6,831 bases of DNA from Acidobacteriaceae bacterium (GTDB lineage Bacteria; Acidobacteriota; Terriglobia; Terriglobales; Acidobacteriaceae), in the NCBI GenBank assembly GCA_003165455.1, contig PLUJ01000269.1, positions 1 to 6,831 on the forward strand, given 5' to 3'. Each line of letters opens with the position of its first letter. Within the stretch, counting starts at the first letter, position 1. The notes below the pieces were generated by a model that was given only the letters and a program-made list of their open reading frames with translations, did not search any database and was not told where the DNA came from. This document shows positions 1 through 5,389 of this stretch, one piece after another. Made by a program: the position numbers and the translations under genes.

Positions 1-677
1 ATGTGGTGTTTGCGCTGATTGTTGTATTCCAGTCCGAGATTCGGCATGTATTGTCCGATGTGGGACGTCGGGTGAGCTTTCTGCGAGGGTCCGGGACAGA
101 GACAGATTCTTACGACGATATTGTGCTGGCGGCGAATCTGTTTTCTCAACATCAAACAGGCGCATTGATGGTGATTGAGCGCGAAATTGGATTGCGGACG
201 TACATCGAAAGCGGGGTCGCAATGGATGCGAAGCTCTCCTACGATCTGCTGGCGACGGTTTTCCGTCCAAGCGCGCCACTGCATGATGGAGCGGTAATTA
301 TTCAGAAAGACCGGCTGGCGGCGGCGGCATGTTTTTTGCCGCTATCGATGAATCCAGTGCTTTCGACGCAGATGGGAACGCGGCACCGGGCGGCGATTGG
401 AATTACGGAGGAGACCGATGCGATCGCCGTGGTTGTGTCGGAGGAATCCGGGGCGATCAGCATGGCGGTCGGAGGAACAATCGAGCGCGATCTTACGGTG
501 GAACAGTTGCGTGAAGCGCTGGGACATGAGTTGCGGCGGCATATGTCCCCGGTGGGTTTGCCAACGGTGGCCGCTCAGGAAGAAGAATCGGATGCTGGGA
601 TGGAGTCGCCGCTGAGGGCGGGTGCCCCGATGGGCGCCGATGGGGACACGGATCCGGAAATGGAGCGTCCCTTGTGA
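1..677 (+). CDS. cdaA: Diadenylate cyclase CdaA (5' end outside window)
   Basis: Condenses two ATP into cyclic di-AMP, the second messenger controlling potassium and osmolyte uptake and cell-wall homeostasis. The reading frame is already open at base 3, and the first visible residues (VVFALIVVFQSEIRHVL) match the end of the third membrane helix and the linker of CdaA. The initiator and most of the membrane domain are therefore upstream. Counting residue 1 at base 3, the DAC domain carries DGA at 95-97 (LHDGAVII), GTRHRAA from 125 (RHR 127-129) and SEESG at 146-150, all signature ATP-binding and catalytic motifs; none is missing. After about residue 190 comes a low-complexity acidic tail (EEES, DGDTDPEME) that looks disordered and is not part of the conserved domain. 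The stop codon overlaps the cdaR start by one base (TGATG), implying translational coupling. Family assignment is very secure; the tail's role is unknown. Confidence 0.96.
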   Translation, partial: VVFALIVVFQSEIRHVLSDVGRRVSFLRGSGTETDSYDDIVLAANLFSQHQTGALMVIEREIGLRTYIESGVAMDAKLSYDLLATVFRPSAPLHDGAVIIQKDRLAAAACFLPLSMNPVLSTQMGTRHRAAIGITEETDAIAVVVSEESGAISMAVGGTIERDLTVEQLREALGHELRRHMSPVGLPTVAAQEEESDAGMESPLRAGAPMGADGDTDPEMERPL

Positions 678-1354
678 TGGATCTAGTCCGCCGGTGGGTA
701 CTGCACAATTTCTGGTTAAAGATTCTATCGTTGCTGATTGCGACAGGATTGTGGATGGCGATTTCACCGAATCAAGAGCCAGCGGAAGTCGCGGTGCGCG
801 TGCCGATTGAGTTCCTGCATGTGCCTTGGCAGTTGGAGATTAGTTCGACGACGATTCCCGAAGCGCAGATCCGGGTCCGTGGGCCGGAGCGCTTGATTCA
901 TGATCTTCGGGCAACCGATATTCACGCCGAACTGGATTTGGCTGACGTGCAAGCCGGGGAACGGACGTTCGATTTGACGGCGCAGCAGATTCTCCGCCCG
1001 CGGGATTTGCACGTGGTGCAGGTCGTACCGGGACAGGTACACCTGAGTTTTGATACCAGGCTGACTCGCGAAGTTGAAGTTCGTCCCCGTATAACGGGAA
1101 ATTTTGTAGCTGGGGAGCAGATTGGGAAAGTGCTGGTGGATCCGCAGAAGATCACGATTGTAGGCCCGCGAGGTCACGTGGAAGCGATGGACTCGGCAAC
1201 CACCGATCCGATTGATGCTTCGGGGACGACGACGCAGGCAACTTTCGTAACGAACGCGTATGTGGCGGATCCGTTGATCCAGGTTGTGCGGCCAACGCCG
1301 GTGCGAGTGATCGTGGTGATGGAAAAGACTCCGGCGGCGGGGAGTGGGCATTAA
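677..1354 (+). CDS. cdaR: CdaR / YbbR-domain protein, membrane-anchored CdaA regulator
   Basis: Predicted regulator of CdaA, held in the membrane with its bulk outside the cytoplasm. From the ATG at 677 the protein has 225 residues. A basic start (MDLVRR) is followed by one hydrophobic helix at about 12-29 (FWLKILSLLIATGLWMAI), an uncleaved signal anchor. Two YbbR-type beta domains follow at about 37-126 and 131-216, each with the typical hydrophobic/charged alternation and an IRVRGP or ITIVGP strand. Bacillus CdaR has four such domains in about 480 residues, so this is a short form. A GTG at 674 is an alternative start and would sit closer to a GGAG at 662-665. I prefer the ATG because it gives the classic one-base stop/start overlap with cdaA. 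Identity rests on the YbbR pattern plus its position between cdaA and glmM. Whether it activates or inhibits CdaA here cannot be read from sequence. Confidence 0.9.
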   Translation: MDLVRRWVLHNFWLKILSLLIATGLWMAISPNQEPAEVAVRVPIEFLHVPWQLEISSTTIPEAQIRVRGPERLIHDLRATDIHAELDLADVQAGERTFDLTAQQILRPRDLHVVQVVPGQVHLSFDTRLTREVEVRPRITGNFVAGEQIGKVLVDPQKITIVGPRGHVEAMDSATTDPIDASGTTTQATFVTNAYVADPLIQVVRPTPVRVIVVMEKTPAAGSGH

Positions 1355-1483
1355 GTTGTCGGATCTCCCCTCGACTCGGCGCCGAAGATCAACCACAGAG
1401 CTGAAGCTTAACTTCATGAGCACGCTTCATGCGGTGCGGAAGCGCCGCTCTTCCATGCTTTTCTTTGCAGTACGCAAGAATCT
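1355..1483 (+). other. cdaR-glmM intergenic leader with small inverted repeats
   Basis: This 129-base gap separates cdaR from glmM on the same strand. It holds TGAAGC (1402-1407) paired with GCTTCA (1424-1429), and GGAAG (1438-1442) paired with CTTCC (1450-1454). Either could form a short hairpin in the glmM leader. There is no T-run typical of an intrinsic terminator, and I see no convincing promoter or riboswitch. Whether glmM is read through from cdaR is undetermined. Confidence 0.3.
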
Positions 1484-2863
1484 ATGAGCAATCAGAGCAG
1501 GCAATTGTTTGGGACGGACGGAATACGCGGCGTGGCGGGCGCTTTTCCGCTGACGGCGGAGAGCACTTATTTGATTGGGCGCGCGCTGGGACATGATTTG
1601 CTGCGGGGAACCCCCAAGGCAAAGGCGGTGATGGGACAGGATACGCGCGAATCGAGCGGGTGGATTGCGGATCGCGTGGCGGCGGGATTGGCGGCGGTGG
1701 GAGTGGAAGTGCATAGCGCGGGTGTAATCACGACGCCGGGAGTGGCTTACCTGGCGCGGTCGCGTGGGATGGCCGCGGGTGTGGTAATTTCCGCGTCGCA
1801 TAATCCATGGACGGACAACGGGATCAAAGTTTTTTCCGGCGATGGGTTCAAGCTTTCGGATGCGCGGGAGCTGGCGATTGAGAAAGAAATCTTCGCACTG
1901 CTCGATAGGCCGGGCGCGGCCGATGACACGGCCCTGCGAATTGCCGGTCCGTCATTGCCAGGAGAAGCGGCGCTGCGCAAGGCATACATCGAAGCGCTGA
2001 CTGGCAGCGTGACGTCGGATTTAAGTGGCCTGCGGGTGTTGCTGGATTGCGCAAATGGCGCGGCGACAGCGGAAGCTCCCGAGTTGTTTCGCGGCTTACG
2101 GGTACAGGCCACGTTCATGCATGTAAAGCCGGACGGAAAGAATATCAACGACGCGTGCGGGGCGTTGCATCCCGAGACTCTGGGGAAGACGGTTGCCGAG
2201 TCTGGCGGGAGGTTCGACTTGGGCGTGACGTTTGATGGCGACGCGGACCGCGCTTTGTTTTGCGATGGCGACGGGCGCGTGGTGAATGGAGATGGAGTGC
2301 TGCTGCTGACAGCTCGGGATTTGAAATCGCAAGGAAAACTGGCGGGGGATACGGTGGTGGCGACCACGATGTCGAATATGGGGGTAGAGATTGCGCTGAA
2401 GAAATCCGGCATTCGCATGTTGCGCGCAAATGTGGGCGACAAATACGTTTTGGAAGAGATGTTAAAGACTGGCGCGACGCTGGGTGGCGAGCAGTCAGGG
2501 CATGTTATTTTTCGCGATAGCGATGCGACGACGGGGGATGGGCTGCTGACGGCGTTGCGGGTGATGGATGTGGTTGTGCGAAGTGGAAAGTCGCTGGCGG
2601 AGTTGGTGGGCGATCTGAAAGTGCTTCCACAGAAGATTCAGAATGTGCGGGTGCGGGAGAAAGTTCCGTTTGCTCAGGTGCCTGAAATACGACGGGCCAT
2701 TGAAGCTGCCGAGCGCGAGTTGGATGGGAATGGGCGCGTGGTGGTGCGGTACTCAGGAACGGAGGCGTTGGCGCGAGTGATGGTGGAAGCGGAGTCAGAG
2801 GAGAAGATGAGGGCATTGACGGCGGGGATCGCGGGGGAGATTCAGAAGGCGCTGGGAGTGTAG
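1484..2863 (+). CDS. glmM: Phosphoglucosamine mutase GlmM
   Basis: Interconverts glucosamine-6-phosphate and glucosamine-1-phosphate in the cytoplasm, the second step towards UDP-N-acetylglucosamine for peptidoglycan. The 459-residue protein shows all four alpha-D-phosphohexomutase landmarks. The phosphoserine loop is SASHNP with catalytic Ser105, and the metal-binding loop is DGDADR at 251-256. The sugar-binding loop is GGEQSGH at 334-340, and the phosphate-binding loop is RYSGTE at 422-427. The N-terminus (QLFGTDGIRGVAG) lies at the usual family position, which supports the ATG at 1484, although only a weak purine stretch (CAAGAA) precedes it. Length is near the family norm of about 445-450. 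The phosphate loop reads SGTEALARVM where most GlmM proteins have SGTEP..RVM, a mild deviation. Position after cdaA-cdaR matches the conserved module in which GlmM can bind CdaA and lower c-di-AMP synthesis in Firmicutes; that interaction is inferred here. Confidence 0.96.
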   Translation: MSNQSRQLFGTDGIRGVAGAFPLTAESTYLIGRALGHDLLRGTPKAKAVMGQDTRESSGWIADRVAAGLAAVGVEVHSAGVITTPGVAYLARSRGMAAGVVISASHNPWTDNGIKVFSGDGFKLSDARELAIEKEIFALLDRPGAADDTALRIAGPSLPGEAALRKAYIEALTGSVTSDLSGLRVLLDCANGAATAEAPELFRGLRVQATFMHVKPDGKNINDACGALHPETLGKTVAESGGRFDLGVTFDGDADRALFCDGDGRVVNGDGVLLLTARDLKSQGKLAGDTVVATTMSNMGVEIALKKSGIRMLRANVGDKYVLEEMLKTGATLGGEQSGHVIFRDSDATTGDGLLTALRVMDVVVRSGKSLAELVGDLKVLPQKIQNVRVREKVPFAQVPEIRRAIEAAERELDGNGRVVVRYSGTEALARVMVEAESEEKMRALTAGIAGEIQKALGV

Positions 2864-2876
2864 GTAATTCAGGTAG

Positions 2877-2976
2877 ATCCGAGCTGCGCTCGGATGGACC
2901 GCCGGGGGCGGCTGTCCCTACATGAGCACGGATGCAGGTAGCTTTTGTCGGACAGGAGTGTCCGACCCACACGAGC
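2877..2976. repeat. Three consecutive hairpins (REP-like cluster) at convergent junction
   Basis: Three strong inverted repeats fill the gap between the converging glmM and MoaD-like genes. The first is ATCCGAGC (2877-2884) with GCTCGGAT (2888-2895). The second is GGACCGCC (2896-2903) with GGCGG (2907-2911) and TCC (2915-2917), with CTG bulged. The third is GTCGGACA (2947-2954) with TGTCCGAC (2959-2966). TGTCCCTACATGAGC (2913-2927) is echoed by TGTCCGACCCACACGAGC (2959-2976), so two related units appear to lie in tandem. The right-hand unit ends inside the stop codon of the MoaD-like gene. No T-run follows the stems, though TTTT precedes the third stem on the + strand. The cluster resembles interspersed extragenic palindromes I recall from acidobacterial and other genomes. 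It may also act as a two-way terminator. Confidence 0.6.
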
Positions 2977-3272
2977 TAGCCGCCGGCGATGGCACCGATG
3001 ATGATCAGGGGTTCGGCTCCGGAGACGACTGCGGCCGGAAGCGGAGCGTCTGGCGGTTCGTGGGAGAGATCTTCTTCGCAGCCGAAGATGCGCAGGAAGG
3101 GGCGGCGCTGGTGGGTGACCTGGTCGCGAATGGTGCCGCGCAGCATGGGGTAGCGGGATTCGAGGGCGTCGAAGACGGAGCGCTGGGTGATCGGTGGCAT
3201 TACTTCCAAAGTTAGTTCTGCGCCGACGTGGGCCAGGGTTCGGAGATGTTGTGGGAGCATGACGCGGATCAT
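2976..3272 (-). CDS. MoaD/ThiS-family beta-grasp protein with C-terminal Gly-Gly
   Basis: Small ubiquitin-fold protein of 98 residues, probably a sulfur carrier or protein modifier activated at its C-terminus by an E1-like adenylyltransferase. Family features are the start MIRVMLPQHLRTLA, then ELTLEV (19-24), a helix ending in ALESRYPMLR (36-45), RPFLRIF (57-63) and the terminal strand with IIGAIAGG. The Gly97-Gly98 end is intact, the feature needed for adenylation and thiocarboxylation. The ATG at 3272 fits the family start, but the bases before it (CGTTCTTCCTT) contain no Shine-Dalgarno sequence. It lies downstream of the beta-propeller gene on the same strand, 127 bases away. No moaE, moeB, thiG, thiF or cysteine synthase partner is visible, so it is not assignable to molybdopterin or thiamine synthesis. 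Fold assignment is good; substrate and pathway are unknown. Confidence 0.82.
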   Translation of the reverse strand: MIRVMLPQHLRTLAHVGAELTLEVMPPITQRSVFDALESRYPMLRGTIRDQVTHQRRPFLRIFGCEEDLSHEPPDAPLPAAVVSGAEPLIIIGAIAGG

Positions 3273-3294
3273 AAGGAAGAACGAGTGTATCTCG

Positions 3295-3368
3295 CCCTCA
3301 GGTGCTAAAGCCCCAGTTCACATTTAGGTCGCTAATGGTACGGCTGAAGCCGTTCCCTGATACGAACC
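3295..3368. repeat. Interspersed two-hairpin intergenic repeat
   Basis: The unit begins CCCTCAGGTGCTAAAGCCCC and continues to a second palindrome ACGGCTGAAGCCGT (3340-3353), then TCCCTGATACGAA. From memory, this layout of a GGGGCTAAAGCCCC-type stem, a spacer and a CGGCTGAAGCCG-type stem followed by TCCCTGATACGAA is a frequent intergenic repeat in acidobacterial genomes. In this copy the first stem reads GGTGCT/AGCCCC and has a T-C mismatch, suggesting an ageing copy. It lies between the propeller gene and the MoaD-like gene and ends about 30 bases past the propeller stop codon, reading on the minus strand. It encodes nothing. Membership in a repeat family is recall; the palindromes are seen directly. 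Confidence 0.6.
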
Positions 3369-3399
3369 CACAATGTCGAAGGCTCCTCCGTGCCCGCCA

Positions 3400-4515
3400 T
3401 CACCGCAGCGTCTGTACTTCCACGCTCAGGACTGCGGGAAGATCTCTCACGATTGGCGACCAACTGTCCCCGGCGTCGGCTGAGGCATAGACCTGGCCGC
3501 CGGTGGTGCCGAAGTAGATGCCGCATTGGTCCAGGGAATCGACGGACATGGCATCGCGCAAAACGTTCACGTAACAATTCTCCTGCGGCAGCCCGTTGGT
3601 GAGAGGCTCCCATTCGTTGCCGCCGGTGCGGCTGCGGAAGACGCGGAGTTTGCCATCGGGAGGGAAATGTTCGGAATCGCTCTTGATGGGGACGACGTAA
3701 ACTGTTTCGGGTTCATGGGCGTGGACGTCGATGACGAAACCGAAATCAGTGGGCAGGTTGCCGCTGACTTCCTGCCAGGAATCTCCAGCGTTGTCGCTGC
3801 GCATCACGTCCCAATGCTTTTGCATGAAGAGGACGCCGGGGCGTTGCGGGTGCATGGCGACGTGGTGCACGCAGTGGCCGACTTCGGCGGTGGGGTTGGG
3901 GATGTATTTGGAGTAGAGGCCTTGATTGATGGGACGCCAGGTTTTGCCGGCATCGTCGGTACGGAAGGCTCCCGCGGCGGAGATGGCGATGAAGATTCGG
4001 TTTGGATTGGCGGGATCGAGAATGATGGTGTGGAGACACATGCCGCCAGCCCCCGGCTGCCAGTTGGGTCCGGTACCATGGCCGCGAAGGCCGGAGAGTT
4101 CCTGCCAGTTGTGGCCGCCGTCGGTGGATTGGAAAAGAGCGGCGTCTTCGATTCCCGCGTAGACGGTGTCGGGATCGGTGAGCGATGGTTCGAGATGCCA
4201 GACACGCTTGAACTCCCAGGGATGGGGAGTGCCGTCATACCATTGGTGTGTGCCGGGAACGCCGTCATAGGCGAATTTGTTGCCGACGGCCTCCCAGGTT
4301 TTGCCGCCATCATTCGAGCGCTGGATAAGTTGGCCAAACCAAGATGTGCTTTGCGAGGCGTAGAGGCGACTGGGGTCGGCGGGGGAGCCTTTGAGATGAT
4401 AGATCTCCCATCCGGCGAAATGCGGGCCGCTGACTTGCCAGTTGTTGCGCTTGCCGTCGGAGGTGAGGATGAATGCACCTTTGCGAGTGCCCACCAGCAG
4501 GCGGACCTGGGACAT
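3400..4515 (-). CDS. Cytosolic BNR/Asp-box beta-propeller protein (exo-sialidase-like annotation)
   Basis: A 371-residue repeat protein with six Asp-box turns (S-x-D-x-G-x-x-W type). They are SNDGGKTW (67-74), STDGGHNW (130-137), TDDAGKTW (186-193), SDNAGDSW (240-247), a degenerate SRTGGNEW (295-302) and SADAGDSW (345-352). Spacing of about 50-65 residues per motif suggests a six-bladed propeller. The opening VRLLVGTRKGAFIL begins at once with a propeller strand, with no signal peptide, so it is likely cytoplasmic and not a secreted sialidase; databases often call such proteins glycosyl hydrolase or exo-alpha-sialidase. I see no assured catalytic set. A His-rich stretch, GHCVHHVAMH (213-222), is notable. 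The start is the ATG at 4515 because AAAGGAG lies nine bases upstream; an in-frame ATG at 4566 lacks this support. The MoaD-like gene follows on the same strand. Function unknown. Confidence 0.85.
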   Translation of the reverse strand: MSQVRLLVGTRKGAFILTSDGKRNNWQVSGPHFAGWEIYHLKGSPADPSRLYASQSTSWFGQLIQRSNDGGKTWEAVGNKFAYDGVPGTHQWYDGTPHPWEFKRVWHLEPSLTDPDTVYAGIEDAALFQSTDGGHNWQELSGLRGHGTGPNWQPGAGGMCLHTIILDPANPNRIFIAISAAGAFRTDDAGKTWRPINQGLYSKYIPNPTAEVGHCVHHVAMHPQRPGVLFMQKHWDVMRSDNAGDSWQEVSGNLPTDFGFVIDVHAHEPETVYVVPIKSDSEHFPPDGKLRVFRSRTGGNEWEPLTNGLPQENCYVNVLRDAMSVDSLDQCGIYFGTTGGQVYASADAGDSWSPIVRDLPAVLSVEVQTLR

Positions 4516-4524
4516 GTAACAGTG

Positions 4525-4531
4525 CTCCTTT
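4525..4531 (-). promoter_or_regulatory. Shine-Dalgarno site fixing the propeller gene start
   Basis: The minus strand reads AAAGGAG here, nine bases before the ATG at 4515. This is the clearest ribosome binding site in the window. It decides for the start at 4515 over the in-frame ATG at 4566, which would add 17 residues unlike the family N-terminus. Confidence 0.75.
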
Positions 4532-4551
4532 CCGGGCAGAGTATCAATGTT

Positions 4552-4568
4552 ACTTGCGGAGTGCAAGT
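4552..4568. promoter_or_regulatory. Inverted repeat upstream of the propeller gene (possible operator)
   Basis: ACTTGC (4552-4557) and GCAAGT (4563-4568) form a perfect 6+6 inverted repeat with a five-base centre, GGAGT. It lies 37-53 bases upstream of the chosen start codon. On the minus strand it overlaps TTGCAC, a weak -35-like match, with GATACT downstream as a weak -10-like match at a short 15-base spacing. It could be an operator, a leader hairpin or chance. Confidence 0.3.
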
Positions 4569-4691
4569 CAGGTTTGGTGGGAGGAGTACGCCAGTTTGAA
4601 GCATCGCGCGTGGGGGAGATCCCTCGCCCGCTGGTGAAAGCGCGGGGCTTCGGGTGACGCCTTTCGTTGGCGCAGTCGTGACGGGAAATCG
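4569..4691. other. mazF-propeller intergenic region with two imperfect hairpins
   Basis: No gene is visible between the mazF stop and the propeller upstream region. GCGTGGG (4608-4614) can pair with CCCTCGC (4621-4627) through one T-T mismatch. GAAAG (4636-4640) can pair with CTTTC (4661-4665) around a GC-rich loop. Neither is followed by a T-run on the minus strand, so a mazF terminator is possible but unproven. The tandem layout resembles the other hairpin-rich gaps in this window. Confidence 0.3.
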
Positions 4692-5024
4692 TTACTCGAA
4701 GATCGGCGCTAATCTTGCTAATACTTCGCTCATGATTGCATCTGGAATGCTTTCCAGTTTCTTGCCACCGCGCGCGGCGAGGTCGAGAGCGCGGGGCTGA
4801 TCGCAGCGGACGATGCCGGTCGTTTTAGTTCCGGCTCCGGTTAAGGGAACGGCGAAACCCGCGGTGCGCGCGAAGTTGCCGCCGCTGGTGATTGGGAGAA
4901 CGATGGGGACTTTCATCCGCTGATTGAAAGCTTCGGGCGATACGATCAGCACCGGGCGGCGGCCCTTTTGCTCGTGGCCGGAGGTGGGATCGAGGCTGAC
5001 GAGCCAGATTTCGCCGCGCTTCAT
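4692..5024 (-). CDS. mazF: MazF/PemK-family endoribonuclease toxin
   Basis: Toxin of a type II toxin-antitoxin pair; the family cleaves RNA at short specific sequences and stops growth unless bound by its antitoxin. The 110-residue protein has the PemK/MazF landmarks in order. They are MKRGEIWLVSLDPTSGHEQKG at the start, RRPVLIVSP (22-30) with the conserved Arg, LPITSGG (43-49) with the conserved Thr/Ser after Pro, GFAVPL (56-61) and VRCDQPRALD (72-81), then a C-terminal helix. The wording is closest to the ChpB/PemK branch (GHEQ, NFARTAGF). Length is normal and no key residue is missing, so the toxin looks active. The ATG at 5024 is 17 bases after the antitoxin stop, with CGGAG eleven bases upstream. 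Operon structure, with antitoxin first, is as expected. The cut-site sequence cannot be inferred. Confidence 0.93.
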   Translation of the reverse strand: MKRGEIWLVSLDPTSGHEQKGRRPVLIVSPEAFNQRMKVPIVLPITSGGNFARTAGFAVPLTGAGTKTTGIVRCDQPRALDLAARGGKKLESIPDAIMSEVLARLAPIFE

Positions 5025-5025
5025 T

Positions 5026-5055
5026 TTCAGATCAACTCCGTTCAGATCAGCTCGC
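5026..5055 (-). repeat. 15-bp tandem duplication spanning the mazE stop codon
   Basis: Two 15-base units lie head to tail on the + strand: TTCAGATCAACTCCG (5026-5040) and TTCAGATCAGCTCGC (5041-5055), identical at 12 of 15 positions. On the minus strand the units encode R-E-L-I-stop (the true mazE end) and then, in the same frame, T-E-L-I-stop. The second, downstream stop lies two bases before the mazF ATG. The downstream copy supplies the CGGAG that serves as the probable mazF ribosome binding site. Confidence 0.65.
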
Positions 5056-5323
5056 GGCCGACGGGCTTACTGTTGAGCCATTCTTGTTCTGGTTTCGAGG
5101 GTCGTTTGGATCTTTTTTTCGAGTGACCTGCCTCGGGAGCGCATTGGGCCAGCAGTTCGTCCAGGGTATAGCGCTGGCGGGGCTGGGGGTCGACGATGAG
5201 GCGGCCGCTTTCAATCGCGATGCCGACTTTGGCGCCGGGCTGCAACTGCATGATGTCGAGCAGTGCGGGCGGGACGGCTAACATGACAGAGCCGCCGACT
5301 TTGCGGAGATTGGTGGTGTGCAT
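5042..5323 (-). CDS. mazE: MazE/PemI-type antitoxin with AbrB-like N-terminus
   Basis: Antitoxin that binds and neutralises the adjacent MazF protein and normally represses its own operon. From the ATG at 5323 it has 93 residues. The first 48 form a swapped-hairpin AbrB/MazE DNA-binding domain (HTTNLRKVGGSVMLAVPP, then GAKVGIAIESGRLIVDP). The tail carries the toxin-binding segments YTLDELLAQ (52-60) and EWLNSKPVGREL (81-92), joined by a basic linker (HSKKRSKRPSKPEQ) that looks longer than usual. I chose 5323 over an in-frame ATG at 5344. The latter lies inside the promoter palindrome, while MHTTNLRKVGGS is the family start and AAAGGG precedes it, although only three bases away. Partner gene, order and spacing are typical of an intact toxin-antitoxin operon. 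Confidence 0.9.
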   Translation of the reverse strand: MHTTNLRKVGGSVMLAVPPALLDIMQLQPGAKVGIAIESGRLIVDPQPRQRYTLDELLAQCAPEAGHSKKRSKRPSKPEQEWLNSKPVGRELI

Positions 5324-5335
5324 GGTCCCTTTGTA

Positions 5336-5353
5336 GTTATACATTAGTATAAC
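5336..5353 (-). promoter_or_regulatory. Palindromic operator overlapping probable mazEF promoter
   Basis: GTTATAC (5336-5342) and GTATAAC (5347-5353) form a perfect 7+7 inverted repeat with centre ATTA, 12 bases before the mazE ATG. On the minus strand it contains TATACT (5351-5346), a five-of-six match to a -10 box, which would put transcription start near 5339 with a short leader. No good -35 match is seen. Autorepression of this promoter by MazE/MazF binding is the family norm; binding to this palindrome is inferred. Confidence 0.6.
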
Positions 5354-5389
5354 ACTGGGGGCGAGCTGAAAGGTAGCCCTTGAGCGGGA

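Noticed and set aside
764..1423. Minus-strand open frame of 219 codons over cdaR
   Set aside because: Arg/His-rich shadow of cdaR with no domain; cdaR has a membrane anchor, YbbR strands and operon context.
1747..2442. Minus-strand open frame of 231 codons inside glmM
   Set aside because: Antisense shadow of a strongly G-biased gene; its protein is Ser/Pro-rich, low in complexity and matches no family.
2505..2972. Minus-strand open frame of 155 codons across the glmM end and the hairpin cluster
   Set aside because: Its N-terminus is a translation of the hairpin repeat and the rest is antisense to glmM. Such repeat-derived peptides are a known source of false gene calls.
2864..2976. CRISPR-like array in the hairpin-rich gap
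   Set aside because: Only two imperfect units with no regular spacers and no cas genes nearby; best explained as palindromic intergenic repeats.
2922..3215. + strand open frame opposite the MoaD-like gene
   Set aside because: It starts inside the hairpin cluster. The minus frame ends in the diagnostic Gly-Gly and matches the MoaD fold pattern.
3302..3490. + strand open frame starting in the intergenic repeat
   Set aside because: It is a translation of the two-palindrome repeat running into the antisense of the propeller gene end.
4516..4566. 17-residue N-terminal extension of the propeller protein
   Set aside because: It has no ribosome site and would be encoded through the inverted repeat and the Shine-Dalgarno sequence of the downstream start.
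3526..4599. Long + strand open frame of 357 codons
   Set aside because: It lies wholly opposite the propeller gene, whose six Asp-box motifs and clear Shine-Dalgarno site mark it as real. The + frame protein is Gly/Val/Asp-rich with no family features.
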